A stretch of 50,475 bases of DNA. Origin: Chitinophagaceae bacterium (GTDB taxonomy: Bacteria > Bacteroidota > Bacteroidia > Chitinophagales > Chitinophagaceae). The stretch's first letter is position 1. Every line of letters starts with the position of its first letter. The stretch covers positions 1-50,475 of the forward strand of contig JANWIY010000112.1 of NCBI GenBank assembly GCA_025449645.1, given 5' to 3'. Positions 1 to 9,066 of the stretch are shown one piece after another. A program made the position numbers and the translations under genes. Below the pieces are notes generated by a model. The model did not search any database, was not told the origin of the DNA, and saw only the letters and a program-made list of their open reading frames with translations.

Positions 1-7
1 GTCAACA

Positions 8-964
8 ATGAATAATATCCAAATTGCCACGGCCCAGTTCGAAAACAAAAGCGGGGACAAGGACTATAACCTTTCCGTGATTGACCGGCTTTCCCTGGAG
101 GCTTCATCTGCAGGCGCACAAGCCATCGCTTTTCATGAATGTTCCATTACAGGTTATACTTTTGCCATGCAGCTTTCCAAAGAACAGATGCTGGATCTGG
201 CAGAATATATCCCTGAAGGAAAAAGCATTTCTGCTCTCAGGGAGATCGCAGAAAAAAATAATATCGCGCTGCTCGCCGGGCTTTTCGAAAAAGATAAAGA
301 GGGAAATCTTTACAAAGCCTATGTATGCGTCGATAAAACCGGACTGATCGCGAAATACAGGAAGCTGCATCCTTTTGTGAATCCCCATTTACTTCCGGGT
401 GACCGCTATTGCATTTTCGATCTTTATGGCTGGAAATGCGGCATCCTTATCTGCTATGATAATAATATCATTGAGAATGTTCGCGCTACCAAACTCCTGG
501 GCGCAGATATTCTATTCATGCCGCACGTCACGATGTGTACGCCATCCACTCGACCCGGCGCGGGTTTCGTGGATCCGGCACTGTGGGTGAACAGGGAAAA
601 TGATCCGACTTCCCTGCGCCTGGAATTTGATGGTATGAAAGGACGGGGATGGTTGATGAAATGGCTGCCTGCGCGGGCCTACGACAACGCATTATATGTC
701 GTATTTTCCAATCCCATCGGGATGGACCATGACCAGCTTAAGAACGGCTGTTCCATGATCCTGGATCCGTTTGGAGATATTCTTGCCGAGTGCAGAAAAC
801 TCGGCGATGATTTCTGCATGGCCTCCCTGGGACCCGATAAACTCAAGGATGCCGGCGGATACCGCTATCTGAAAGCACGAAAGCCGGCGCTCTACAAAGA
901 CATTATTGGGCAGGATCATGTGTCTGAGCAAAAGGTAATCTGGATAAATATGAAAAAGGTTTAG
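8..964 (+). CDS. Carbon-nitrogen hydrolase (nitrilase superfamily) amidase
   Basis: A 318-residue protein with the nitrilase-superfamily Glu-Lys-Cys triad: E44 in FHECSITGY, K119 in KYRKLHPF and C149 in ILICYDN. The family hydrolyses amides or carbamoyl groups through a cysteine thioester. The length fits a stand-alone cytoplasmic amidase and there is no signal peptide. It lies 11 nt before nagB, so it is probably co-transcribed with the amino-sugar genes and may act on an amidated or N-carbamoylated compound from the same diet. That substrate is inference; the fold and triad are seen directly. The start is the ATG at 8, with only seven bases visible upstream, so earlier operon genes may lie outside the window. 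Confidence 0.85.
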   Translation: MNNIQIATAQFENKSGDKDYNLSVIDRLSLEASSAGAQAIAFHECSITGYTFAMQLSKEQMLDLAEYIPEGKSISALREIAEKNNIALLAGLFEKDKEGNLYKAYVCVDKTGLIAKYRKLHPFVNPHLLPGDRYCIFDLYGWKCGILICYDNNIIENVRATKLLGADILFMPHVTMCTPSTRPGAGFVDPALWVNRENDPTSLRLEFDGMKGRGWLMKWLPARAYDNALYVVFSNPIGMDHDQLKNGCSMILDPFGDILAECRKLGDDFCMASLGPDKLKDAGGYRYLKARKPALYKDIIGQDHVSEQKVIWINMKKV

Positions 965-975
965 ATCTCAGCTGA

Positions 976-1719
976 ATGACAATAAATATAAAAGAAGACC
1001 CCATCGCATTGGGTATTTCTTCAGGAAAGAAGGCAGCTGACCTGATCAGGGAATCCATAAAAGAAAAAGGAAGTGCCAATATCATACTGGCTACAGGAAC
1101 CAGCCAGTTTGAAACATTGAATCAGTTGATCATTGAAAGAGAAATTGACTGGAGTAAAGTGACCCTGTTTCATCTGGATGAATACCTTGATTTACCTGCA
1201 ACACATCCAGCAAGTTTCCGGAAATATATCCGCGAACGCTTCCTGGAGAAACTGTCTCCGCTTAAAGCTGCACACCTGATCGATGGCGAGGCAGGAGCAG
1301 ACCAGGAATGCAAACGCCTTGGCCAACTGATAAAGAAAAATCCCGTGGACGTGGCCCTGATCGGCATTGGCGAAAACGGTCATCTCGCATTCAATGATCC
1401 TCCCGCTGATTTTAATACAGATGAAGCCTTTATTACGGTCAGCATGGATGAACAGTGCCGGCGGCAACAAATGAATGAGGGCTGGTTCGGTTCCCTTTCT
1501 GCCGTTCCGGAAAAAGCCATCAGTATGTCCATAAAACAAATCATGATTTCCAGGCATATCATCTGCTCCGTGCCCGGCCTGCGCAAAGCGGCAGCAGTCA
1601 GGGATTGCCTCACAATGGAAGTGAGCAACCTTTGCCCGGCAAGCATACTTAGAAATCATTTATCTTGTTTCCTATTTATGGACACAGCGGCTGCATCGTT
1701 GATTTCCGTCCTGCCCTGA
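976..1719 (+). CDS. nagB: Glucosamine-6-phosphate deaminase family protein (NagB-like)
   Basis: A 247-residue protein of the NagB/RpiA/SugarP isomerase fold. NagB converts glucosamine-6-phosphate to fructose-6-phosphate and ammonia. Visible motifs are the phosphate-binding ATGTSQ (39-44), LFHLDEY with D68 and E69, and GIGENGHLAFNDP (130-142) with H136. Aligned to the E. coli motif GNDGHIAFNEP, the acid at position 141 is Asn here (N134) and E148 is Asp (D141), so the active site differs conservatively from the textbook enzyme. The next gene, nagA, encodes the preceding step, which strongly supports an amino-sugar-phosphate substrate. Length matches the family. The ATG at 976 follows the previous stop by 11 nt. 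Confidence 0.85.
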   Translation: MTINIKEDPIALGISSGKKAADLIRESIKEKGSANIILATGTSQFETLNQLIIEREIDWSKVTLFHLDEYLDLPATHPASFRKYIRERFLEKLSPLKAAHLIDGEAGADQECKRLGQLIKKNPVDVALIGIGENGHLAFNDPPADFNTDEAFITVSMDEQCRRQQMNEGWFGSLSAVPEKAISMSIKQIMISRHIICSVPGLRKAAAVRDCLTMEVSNLCPASILRNHLSCFLFMDTAAASLISVLP

Positions 1720-1742
1720 CCAGCCGCCAGTACAATAAAAAT

Positions 1743-2942
1743 ATGAAGACCCCAAGCATTAAAATCAGCAACGGCCGGATCATTACCCCTGCGGGCATTG
1801 TTCAAAACGGGAGCCTGTTGATTTCCGGCGGGATAATCACTGAACTCGGCGCTGCCCGGATTGACAAGCCTGCAGATCTTGCAATCGACGCCGGGGGAAA
1901 ATTCATTTCACCGGGATTCATAGATATCCATATTCATGGTGGCGGAGGATTTGATTTCATGGACGGATCGATTGAAGCGTTCCTGAAAATAGCGCAGATC
2001 CATTCCCGTTATGGAACCACGGCGCTCTTTCCAACCACGCTTACCGCCGAAAAAGAAGATCTCTTGCACACGCTGGATGTTTACAGGCAGGCGCTCAGAG
2101 AAAATGAACAGGGCGCACAATTCATGGGGATGCATATAGAGGGCCCGTATTTCGATATGGAGCAGAGGGGCGCCCAGGATCCCCGCTTTATCCGCAACCC
2201 TGATGAAAAGGAATATAAGGAAATCATTGCGCATGCAGGGGACCTGATCGCGAGATGGAGTGCCGCCCCCGAACTTCCGGGCGCTCTAGAGTTTGGCCGC
2301 TTTCTCGTGTTAAACGGAATTATGCCCGCTATTGCCCACACGAATGCAGTATATGAAGACGTGGTAAAGGCAGTTGAAAACGGATACAGGCTTGCCACAC
2401 ATTTTTATTCTGGTATGTCCGGCGTCATGCGAAAGAATGCTTACCGGTATGCAGGTGTAGTGGAAAGTGTTTATCTGCTGGATGAGATAGACATTGAAAT
2501 CATCGCAGACGGAATTCATTTGCCTGCGCCACTCTTAAAATTGATCCTCAAGATAAAAGGCATCAACCGGACGGCATTGATTACAGATGCCATGCGGGCA
2601 GCCGGCATGCCGCCGGGTGAGAGTATACTGGGGTCTAAAAAAAATGGTATAAAGGTTATCGTGGAAGATGCTGTTGCCAAATTGCCTGACCGCAGTTCAT
2701 TTGCAGGAAGTGTTGCCACTGCTGACAGGCTGGTAAGAACAATGATTAGCCAGGCAGAGGTCTCTCTTCAGGATGCTGTGCAAATGATGACCCTTGTACC
2801 TGCCCGAATCATGAAAATAGATAAGCAAAAAGGTTCAATCGCATTGGGAAAAGACGGAGACCTGATCATTTTTGATGATGATATTAAAATTGAAACAACG
2901 ATCATAAAAGGGAAACTTGTTTATGACCGGTCAAAATCCTAG
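1743..2942 (+). CDS. nagA: N-acetylglucosamine-6-phosphate deacetylase
   Basis: A 399-residue amidohydrolase-superfamily enzyme that removes the acetyl group from GlcNAc-6-phosphate in the cytoplasm, feeding NagB. Seen in the sequence: the metal-site DIHIHGGGG motif (H63, H65), the MHIEGPYF motif with the metal-ligand Glu, IAHTNA and LATHFYSGM supplying His ligands, DGIHLPAP, and ITDAMRAAG with the catalytic Asp. Length is normal. An in-frame upstream start exists at 1665 but lies inside nagB and adds 26 residues unlike the family. The ATG at 1743, which begins MKTPSIKI, fits the N-terminal beta-sandwich and leaves a 23-nt gap after nagB. Confidence 0.92.
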   Translation: MKTPSIKISNGRIITPAGIVQNGSLLISGGIITELGAARIDKPADLAIDAGGKFISPGFIDIHIHGGGGFDFMDGSIEAFLKIAQIHSRYGTTALFPTTLTAEKEDLLHTLDVYRQALRENEQGAQFMGMHIEGPYFDMEQRGAQDPRFIRNPDEKEYKEIIAHAGDLIARWSAAPELPGALEFGRFLVLNGIMPAIAHTNAVYEDVVKAVENGYRLATHFYSGMSGVMRKNAYRYAGVVESVYLLDEIDIEIIADGIHLPAPLLKLILKIKGINRTALITDAMRAAGMPPGESILGSKKNGIKVIVEDAVAKLPDRSSFAGSVATADRLVRTMISQAEVSLQDAVQMMTLVPARIMKIDKQKGSIALGKDGDLIIFDDDIKIETTIIKGKLVYDRSKS

Positions 2943-2958
2943 GCATTCAATTCAACTT

Positions 2959-3351
2959 ATGAACACGAATCCTCTAAATCTCTTTGTACGTTTTTTGTTG
3001 GAAATAGCCATGCTGATTATTTTTGGTTATTGGGAATTTCATCGGAACGTTCATTGGGAACGGTGGGCCGGAGCCATAGGATTACCTTTAGCAGCAGCTG
3101 CATTGTGGGGCATATTTCGCATTCCGGATGATCCGAAACCCGCACCCATAGAAGTTCCGGGAATAGTCAGGCTGTTATTGGAATGGGTATTATTCGGATC
3201 AGCGATCTGGGCTCTCCAGGATCTGAAACAAATCCAACTCAGCCTTGTCATGGCGATTATCATACTACTGCACTATATTGTTTCATACGATAGAACCTGG
3301 GCGATGCTTAGAAATAGAAAATATAAGGGATTTCTAAAAACCCCAGATTAG
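2959..3351 (+). CDS. Small YrdB-like (DUF2568) membrane protein
   Basis: A 130-residue hydrophobic protein with about four membrane segments, near residues 8-24, 36-50, 70-86 and 91-108. The pattern GYWEFH, then a hydrophobic ALWGIFRIPDDPKP turn, then LLLEWVLFGSAIWAL resembles YrdB-family (DUF2568) proteins, whose function is unknown. An in-frame start at 2917 overlaps nagA; the ATG at 2959 is preferred because it gives an ordinary charged N terminus and no overlap. It sits in line with nagBA and the downstream esterase, so it may belong to the same operon. Its link to sugar metabolism is unproven. Confidence 0.65.
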   Translation: MNTNPLNLFVRFLLEIAMLIIFGYWEFHRNVHWERWAGAIGLPLAAAALWGIFRIPDDPKPAPIEVPGIVRLLLEWVLFGSAIWALQDLKQIQLSLVMAIIILLHYIVSYDRTWAMLRNRKYKGFLKTPD

Positions 3352-3389
3352 TCATTTAATTTTTAAGAACTTCATCGAAAGGAGATTTT

Positions 3390-4502
3390 GTGAGCCATTG
3401 TAAAGCAAATAGCTGCTGCATGTATTCTGAAAAACTTATTTTATTTCTTGTTTTTGCTTTTGCATTTCATCCCGGTCCGTGCCAAACCCTGAAGATCAGA
3501 TTCAATGATCCACATATCCACTACATGGGCAGAGTGGCCAGGGATGCAGAGTCTGCCCAACTTTCCTGGACTGCGACATCGGTTAAAATAAACTTCAGGG
3601 GCTCTGAAGTAAAAGCTTTTTTGAAGGATGAGCGCGGAGAGAACTATTATAATGTTATTGTAGATGGCAAGACCGTCCGCGTTCTTCATCCGGATAACAC
3701 AAAGCAGCTTTATTTGTTAGCAACCCATCTTGGAGAGGGAAAACATGAGCTCGAATTATTTAAACGCACGGAATGGTCAATGGGGAAGACATGGTTTTAT
3801 TATTTCTTGCTGGATGGTCATGCGTCGGTTCTGGCAGCACCTTTTACCAAAAAAAGAAAATTGGAAATATTCGGCAATTCTATAACCTGTGGATATGCAG
3901 ATGAGGATTCCAGCGGGCAGGACCGGGGAACATCTCCTTATGAAAACGGTTATATCAGTTATGCCGCCATTCTGGCCAGGCATTTTGATGCCGAATATTA
4001 TTGTACCAGCAAGAGCGGAATAGGAATAACCATCAGTTGGTTTCCTTTAATTATGCCGGAAATGTATGACCGGCTGGTGCCCGACAATCCTGAAAGCAAA
4101 TGGAATTTTTCAAAATATACTCCGGATCTGGTTCTGATCAACCTCTTTCAAAACGATTGCTGGATTGTAAATCTGCCGGATAATGAACAATTCAAAGCAC
4201 GCTATGGTACAAAAGTTCCTTCCGCGACAACATTCATTGAAGCTTACCGGAATTTTGTGAAATCGGTAAGAAAAAAATATCCGGGAGCTGCGATCCTGTG
4301 TATGCTCGGAAACATGGACGCCATGCGCACCGGATCTCCATGGCCCGGTTATGTTGAAAAGGCGGTCGAAGCCATGCATGACAAACGTATTTATACCCAT
4401 TTTGTTCCATATAAGAACACGCCAGGCCACCCGAATGCCAAAGAGCAAAAAGCGATGGCTGATGATCTCATCAGATATATTGACGGGCATATAGCATGGT
4501 GA
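3390..4502 (+). CDS. Secreted CE2-type SGNH/GDSL esterase
   Basis: A 370-residue protein with a hydrophobic signal segment (residues 14-31), an N-terminal beta-sandwich domain (about 35-150) and a C-terminal SGNH hydrolase domain starting at LEIFGNSITCGY with nucleophile S164. The two-domain order is that of carbohydrate esterase family 2, which removes acetyl groups from polysaccharides. The C-terminal block has H347 in PGHPNAKEQ with no Asp two or three residues earlier, which fits the Ser-His dyad known in CE2. An AGGAG sequence at 3380-3384 points to the GTG start at 3390; an ATG at 3420 would give a more typical signal peptide. Downstream of nagBA, it probably deacetylates an extracellular glycan. 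Confidence 0.8.
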   Translation: MSHCKANSCCMYSEKLILFLVFAFAFHPGPCQTLKIRFNDPHIHYMGRVARDAESAQLSWTATSVKINFRGSEVKAFLKDERGENYYNVIVDGKTVRVLHPDNTKQLYLLATHLGEGKHELELFKRTEWSMGKTWFYYFLLDGHASVLAAPFTKKRKLEIFGNSITCGYADEDSSGQDRGTSPYENGYISYAAILARHFDAEYYCTSKSGIGITISWFPLIMPEMYDRLVPDNPESKWNFSKYTPDLVLINLFQNDCWIVNLPDNEQFKARYGTKVPSATTFIEAYRNFVKSVRKKYPGAAILCMLGNMDAMRTGSPWPGYVEKAVEAMHDKRIYTHFVPYKNTPGHPNAKEQKAMADDLIRYIDGHIAW

Positions 4503-4531
4503 ATGTAAGCGAACGAACATGCGTCAAAACC

Positions 4532-4567
4532 GTACACTAAAAATTCAGTCTCTGATTTTTAGTGTAC
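4532..4567. terminator. AT-rich 13-bp inverted repeat, possible terminator
   Basis: The arms gtacactaaaaat (4532-4544) and atttttagtgtac (4555-4567) are perfectly complementary around a 10-nt loop. It lies 30 nt after the esterase stop and 82 nt before the next gene. The descending arm contains TTTTT but no T-run follows the stem, so it is not a textbook intrinsic terminator. It could instead be a protein-binding palindrome. Confidence 0.45.
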
Positions 4568-4649
4568 TGATTAGCAGCAATTTGTCAAACTGGCATTTTT
4601 GTGGATGCCAGGTTAAGCAGGTATTTCAGTACCGGATCAAAATTCAGAC

Positions 4650-7049
4650 ATGATTAAAAACTATTTCAGGACTGCTTTCAGAAACCTTGTGCGTAGCAGG
4701 AACCAGTCGATCATTAATATAACCGGCCTTGTTGTTGGCATTTCCGCCTGCCTGCTTATTTTCCTGGTTTTGCAATACGAACAAAGCTTCGACAGCTTCC
4801 ACTCAAAAAAGGATCATATTTATCGCGTTGTGAGGGAAGGGAAAAATCCAGTTGGAAGAGAATATCGCACTGGTGTGCCTTTTCCTGTGACAAACGGTCT
4901 GAGGACCGAATATCCCCAACTGGAAAATGCAGCCGCAATCTGCGGAGATGCCGGAGTTCAGGTGCTAATCGCAGGCAGCAAAGACCAGCCTGCAAAAAAA
5001 TTCAAGGAGAACAGGGTTTTTTTTGCAGAACCTCAGTTTTTTGAAATGTTTGATTTCCCGATGTTGAGAGGAAATTCTAAGAGTGATATTGAAGAACCAA
5101 ATATGGTATTGCTATCCAGGGCTACAGCTGAAAAATATTTCGGTGACTGGAAAATTGCGACTGGCAAAACGATCACGCTGTATAATCAGCCAATGAAAGT
5201 GACCGGTATTCTGGATGATCCACCAGCAAACACGGATTTCCCTCTGAAGGTGGTGATATCTTATGCAACCCTGGTGAAACAGGTGAATATGAATAATTGG
5301 GTGAACATTTCTGATGACAATTATTGTTTTGTTCTTTTGCGTCCTCAATATTCGGCTACTCAATTTGATAATCTCCTGCCAGCCTTTATTTCGAAACACA
5401 TGCCTCCGGATCATGCAGGCTACAACATAAAGCTTCAACCGCTTAAGGAGATCCATTATGATGAACGCTTCGGAAATTTCAACGGCCGCACATTCAGCAG
5501 GGAACTGATTACAGCCCTAAGCCTCATCGGGCTATTCCTGCTCATCATAGCCTGTGTCAATTTCATAAATCTTTCCACAGCTCAGGCAATCAACCGGGCA
5601 AGAGAGGTTGGAGTTAGGAAAGTACTGGGGGGAAGTCGCGGGCAATTGCTGCTTCAATTCCTGGGAGAAACCAGCCTGATATGTTTTATTTCGCTAATCC
5701 TGGCGATGACTATGGCGGCAATTACGCTGCCTTTTCTCAATGGATTACTTGAAACCAGGTTAGCCATTGACGTTTTCCAAAATCACGGCATCCAGTTATT
5801 TATGATTGTGGTATTTCTTTCCGTAACTGTTTTGTCGGGATTCTATCCTGCCATGGTTTTATCTGGCTTCAATCCGATCAACGCTTTAAAAAGTAAGATC
5901 ATTGCGCATTCAGCAAAAGGCATTTCACTCAGGAGAGCATTGGTTGTTCTTCAGTTTGTAATCGCCCAGGCACTTGTTATCGGAACCCTGGTTGTAGTTT
6001 CCCAGATGAATTATTTCAAGAATGCAGATCTCGGATTCAATAAGACGGCGATCATCAATGTTCCGTTTCCTGGTGATAGTCTGAGCCGGACAAAACTAAG
6101 CATGCTCCGCGATCAGTTGATCCGCGAACCAGGGATCAAAGAAGTCAGTTTCAGCGCGGGAGCACCAACCGGAGGCGGCGACTGGTATACGGATCTGCAA
6201 TTACCTACTAATCATACTGAAAAGGCAGATCTGATCGTCGGCATGAAGGTTGCCGATACTGCATATTTTGGTATTTATAAACTCCAGATGGCTGCGGGCC
6301 GGATTTATTTCCCATCAGACACAATGAAGGAGTTCGTCGTAAATGAAACCCTGCTGAAAAATCTGGGCCTTGGAAGTCCGCAGGAAGCAATCGGTAAAAA
6401 TATCCGGGTTGATGGCAGGATGCGTCCCATCGTCGGTGTGGTCAGGGATTTTCATGTCAATTCGTTGCGGGACCCCATCGGCCCCATTGTGATGACAACG
6501 ATTCAGGATGCTTACGGCAGTGTAAATATCCAGCTGCAGCCAGGTAAAACAAATGCATCTGTTGCCGCGGTTGCATCGGTCTGGAACAAAATTTACCCTG
6601 ATTTTGTATTTGAATACAGCTTTATCGATCAGGCCGTTGCAGATTATTACAAACAGGAAAATCAGCTATCACAACTTTATAAAATATTTTCAGGTATTGC
6701 GATCTTCATTTCCTGCCTGGGCCTATACGGTCTCATCTCTTTTATGGCCGTGAGGCGAAACAGGGAAATCGGTATCCGAAAAGTACTTGGTGCCACGCCG
6801 GGAAATATTGTATTCCTGCTTTCCAGGGAATTCACGCTGCTCATCACGATCGCTTTTCTGATTGCGTGCCCGTTCGCCTGGTATTTCATGGTAAAATGGC
6901 TGCAGCAATACAGTTTCCGGATTGATCTGGGCGCAGGCTTTTTCATCCTGACGATCCTTGCCTCACTCATCATCGCCTGGCTCACGGTCGGCTATTCCGC
7001 TATCCGCGCCGCTACTGCCAACCCGGTAAAGAGCCTGCGCACAGAATGA
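4650..7049 (+). CDS. FtsX/MacB-type ABC transporter permease
   Basis: A 799-residue inner-membrane protein with the duplicated layout common in Bacteroidota: an N-terminal membrane helix (about 20-43), a MacB-type periplasmic core domain, three helices forming a first FtsX domain (REVGVRKVLGG motif near residue 320), a second core domain, and a C-terminal FtsX domain with NREIGIRKVLGAT near 705. Family members act with an ATPase in lipoprotein handling, antimicrobial export or mechanotransmission. No ATPase is encoded nearby, so the partner must lie elsewhere or the permease works alone. The ATG at 4650 is followed by the usual MIKNYFRTAFRNL start of this group. Confidence 0.9.
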   Translation: MIKNYFRTAFRNLVRSRNQSIINITGLVVGISACLLIFLVLQYEQSFDSFHSKKDHIYRVVREGKNPVGREYRTGVPFPVTNGLRTEYPQLENAAAICGDAGVQVLIAGSKDQPAKKFKENRVFFAEPQFFEMFDFPMLRGNSKSDIEEPNMVLLSRATAEKYFGDWKIATGKTITLYNQPMKVTGILDDPPANTDFPLKVVISYATLVKQVNMNNWVNISDDNYCFVLLRPQYSATQFDNLLPAFISKHMPPDHAGYNIKLQPLKEIHYDERFGNFNGRTFSRELITALSLIGLFLLIIACVNFINLSTAQAINRAREVGVRKVLGGSRGQLLLQFLGETSLICFISLILAMTMAAITLPFLNGLLETRLAIDVFQNHGIQLFMIVVFLSVTVLSGFYPAMVLSGFNPINALKSKIIAHSAKGISLRRALVVLQFVIAQALVIGTLVVVSQMNYFKNADLGFNKTAIINVPFPGDSLSRTKLSMLRDQLIREPGIKEVSFSAGAPTGGGDWYTDLQLPTNHTEKADLIVGMKVADTAYFGIYKLQMAAGRIYFPSDTMKEFVVNETLLKNLGLGSPQEAIGKNIRVDGRMRPIVGVVRDFHVNSLRDPIGPIVMTTIQDAYGSVNIQLQPGKTNASVAAVASVWNKIYPDFVFEYSFIDQAVADYYKQENQLSQLYKIFSGIAIFISCLGLYGLISFMAVRRNREIGIRKVLGATPGNIVFLLSREFTLLITIAFLIACPFAWYFMVKWLQQYSFRIDLGAGFFILTILASLIIAWLTVGYSAIRAATANPVKSLRTE

Positions 7050-7314
7050 ATTTGCTCCGCCAGAATTGATTTAGCGAAGGCTGCCTCGATTCAATTAAGG
7101 CTCTCTGTTGTTCAATCGATAAACCCGGCTCTGAATTTGAAACGCAATCTCGCTCTGAGTATATTAAGGCCTGAACTAAAATACCCAATAAGAGTTCATA
7201 ATACATGATGGTCGGAACTATATTTATTCCACCCGAAAGGCGAGCATTATCCAGCAGAGATATTATCTGTCGTTTTACTTTTCAGTATATTTACCCTTAC
7301 TTAATTCATCAATT

Positions 7315-8070
7315 ATGAAATCAATCATTCTTGGAGTGCTGTTTGCAACCGGTATTTATTCTGCATCAGCGCAACGCAGCGCTCCCGATGTGCTACAAAC
7401 GAAAATGGGCCCGCTTACCATACAACCGATCCAGCATGCGAGTCTGATACTAACGGTGAATGGACTTACAATTTACGCAGATCCAACAGGCGTCGCCAAT
7501 TATAAGGGGTTACAGCCTCCTGACATCATATTGATTACAGATATACATGGTGATCACTTTGACGTCAATACCATTGATTCAATTAAAAAACCAGGCACCC
7601 TCCTTATAGTTCCCCAGGTAGTAGCTGACAAATTACCTGCTGCTGATAAAGACCACATGGTAGTGCTTAAAAATGGCGACAACACAACTCAATCCGGAAT
7701 ATCAATAGGAGCAATCCCGATGTATAACCTTCCTGAAAGTCCGACTGCCATGCATACCAAAGGCAGGGGCAATGGCTATGTGCTCGGCATAGGAGGCAAG
7801 CGGATTTATTTGTCCGGGGATACACAGGGCATTCCTGAAATGCGCTCATTGAAAGATATTGATGTTGCCTTTGTTTGCATGAACCTTCCCTATACCATGG
7901 ATGTGAAGGAAGCGGCCGATGCAGTGCTGGCATTCAGGCCCAAAATTGTTTACCCTTATCATTATCGCGGCCGGAACGGGTTGAGTGATATCAATGAATT
8001 TAAAAATCTTGTGGAAACCGGAGATAAGAATATAGATGTTCGGTTGCGAAACTGGTATCCTGGAAAATAA
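7315..8070 (+). CDS. Secreted metallo-beta-lactamase-fold hydrolase (UlaG-like)
   Basis: A 251-residue protein with a signal peptide ending near residue 20 (SASAQ). The mature part follows the UlaG-like MBL fold: QHASLIL (H41), the metal motif TDIHGDHFD (75-83), a later SGDTQG and a final YPYHYRG. In the canonical THxHxDH motif the first His is replaced by Asp (D76), while H78, D80 and H81 are kept, so metal site 1 is altered. The substrate is unknown; UlaG itself is a lactonase, but no ascorbate genes are nearby. A periplasmic location is inferred from the signal peptide. It starts at the ATG at 7315 after a 265-nt noncoding gap. Confidence 0.8.
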   Translation: MKSIILGVLFATGIYSASAQRSAPDVLQTKMGPLTIQPIQHASLILTVNGLTIYADPTGVANYKGLQPPDIILITDIHGDHFDVNTIDSIKKPGTLLIVPQVVADKLPAADKDHMVVLKNGDNTTQSGISIGAIPMYNLPESPTAMHTKGRGNGYVLGIGGKRIYLSGDTQGIPEMRSLKDIDVAFVCMNLPYTMDVKEAADAVLAFRPKIVYPYHYRGRNGLSDINEFKNLVETGDKNIDVRLRNWYPGK

Positions 8071-8099
8071 ATCTATTGGTTTATTAAAAGTAATCACAA

Positions 8100-9032
8100 G
8101 TGCAAACAATATTAGGAGCAGGCGGTGCTATTGGAATTGCGCTTGCCAAAGAGCTACCTGCGTACACAAACAAAATCCGCCTTGTAAGTCGTCATCCGAA
8201 AAAGGTAAACGAGACAGATGAATTGTTTAGGGCTGATATCACTAAATATGAAGAGGTCGTAAAAGCAGTTGAAGGTTCTGAAATCGTTTATCTGACGGTA
8301 GGTTTGCCTTATAACACCAAATTATGGCAGAACACCTGGCCTGTTATCATGAAAAATGTTATTGAAGCCTGTAGTGTGAACAATGCCAAATTAGTGTTCT
8401 TCGATAATATTTATTTGTACGCGCCTGAAAAATTAAATCCGATTACGGAAGAACATCTTGTTAAACCAATAAGTAAGAAAGGAAAAGTAAGGGCAGCTAT
8501 AGTTCAAATGCTGTGGGATGCTGTAAAAAAAGAAAAAATTAAAGCCCTAATCGCAAGGTCAGCCGATTTTTACGGTCCATCAATTAAAGGTACCAGTATA
8601 CTAACCGAAATTGTAATCAAACCATTAAGCGAAGGCAAGAGATCAAATTGGTTAGGGGGTACTGAGTTTAAACATTCCTATACTTATACTGTTGACGCTG
8701 GCCGAGCAGTTGCATTGCTTGGAAATACTTTCGATGCGTTCGGACAAACCTGGCATCTTCCTACTGCACCTGACCCTTTCACGGGTAAGGAATGGATAGA
8801 AGCCATTGCAAAAATGTTAGGGACAAAGCCCAAATATTTGGTATTAAATAAGTTTTTTGTGAGGTCAATCGGACTCTTTGTTCCAATTATGAAAGAAATG
8901 GTGGAAATGATGTATCAATACAATCAACATTATGTGTTCAATAGTGACAAGTTTGAAAAAAGGTTTGATTTTAAACCAACTTCTTATATTGATGGAATCA
9001 AGGAAATCGTAAAAATCGATTATCAAAAATAG
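8100..9032 (+). CDS. NAD-dependent epimerase/dehydratase family (atypical SDR)
   Basis: A 310-residue Rossmann protein beginning directly with the nucleotide-binding turn ILGAGGAIG (4-12), followed by NTWPVIMKNVIEAC and the FFDNIYLYAP strand typical of extended or atypical SDRs. A classical YxxxK pair is not obvious. The start must be the GTG at 8100 because a stop codon lies three codons upstream in frame, giving an unusually short N terminus. The gene is visibly richer in A and T than its neighbours (Lys, Asn and Ile codons dominate), which could reflect recent acquisition. The substrate is unknown. It lies 29 nt after the hydrolase gene and before another SDR. Confidence 0.75.
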   Translation: MQTILGAGGAIGIALAKELPAYTNKIRLVSRHPKKVNETDELFRADITKYEEVVKAVEGSEIVYLTVGLPYNTKLWQNTWPVIMKNVIEACSVNNAKLVFFDNIYLYAPEKLNPITEEHLVKPISKKGKVRAAIVQMLWDAVKKEKIKALIARSADFYGPSIKGTSILTEIVIKPLSEGKRSNWLGGTEFKHSYTYTVDAGRAVALLGNTFDAFGQTWHLPTAPDPFTGKEWIEAIAKMLGTKPKYLVLNKFFVRSIGLFVPIMKEMVEMMYQYNQHYVFNSDKFEKRFDFKPTSYIDGIKEIVKIDYQK

Positions 9033-9066
9033 CAGGCTGTGATATATATTTAGAATCGAATCAAAC

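Noticed and set aside
1665-1742. Upstream in-frame extension of nagA
   Set aside because: Overlaps nagB and adds residues unlike NagA; the ATG at 1743 fits the fold.
4581-4601. TTTG and ATTTTTG as a Bacteroidota promoter before the FtsX gene
   Set aside because: The spacer is only about 9 nt, much shorter than the usual 19.
7012-7206. A 64-codon minus-strand frame in the gap after the first FtsX permease
   Set aside because: It begins in noncoding DNA and runs into the antisense of the permease end; no motif, no partner gene and no ribosome-binding site.
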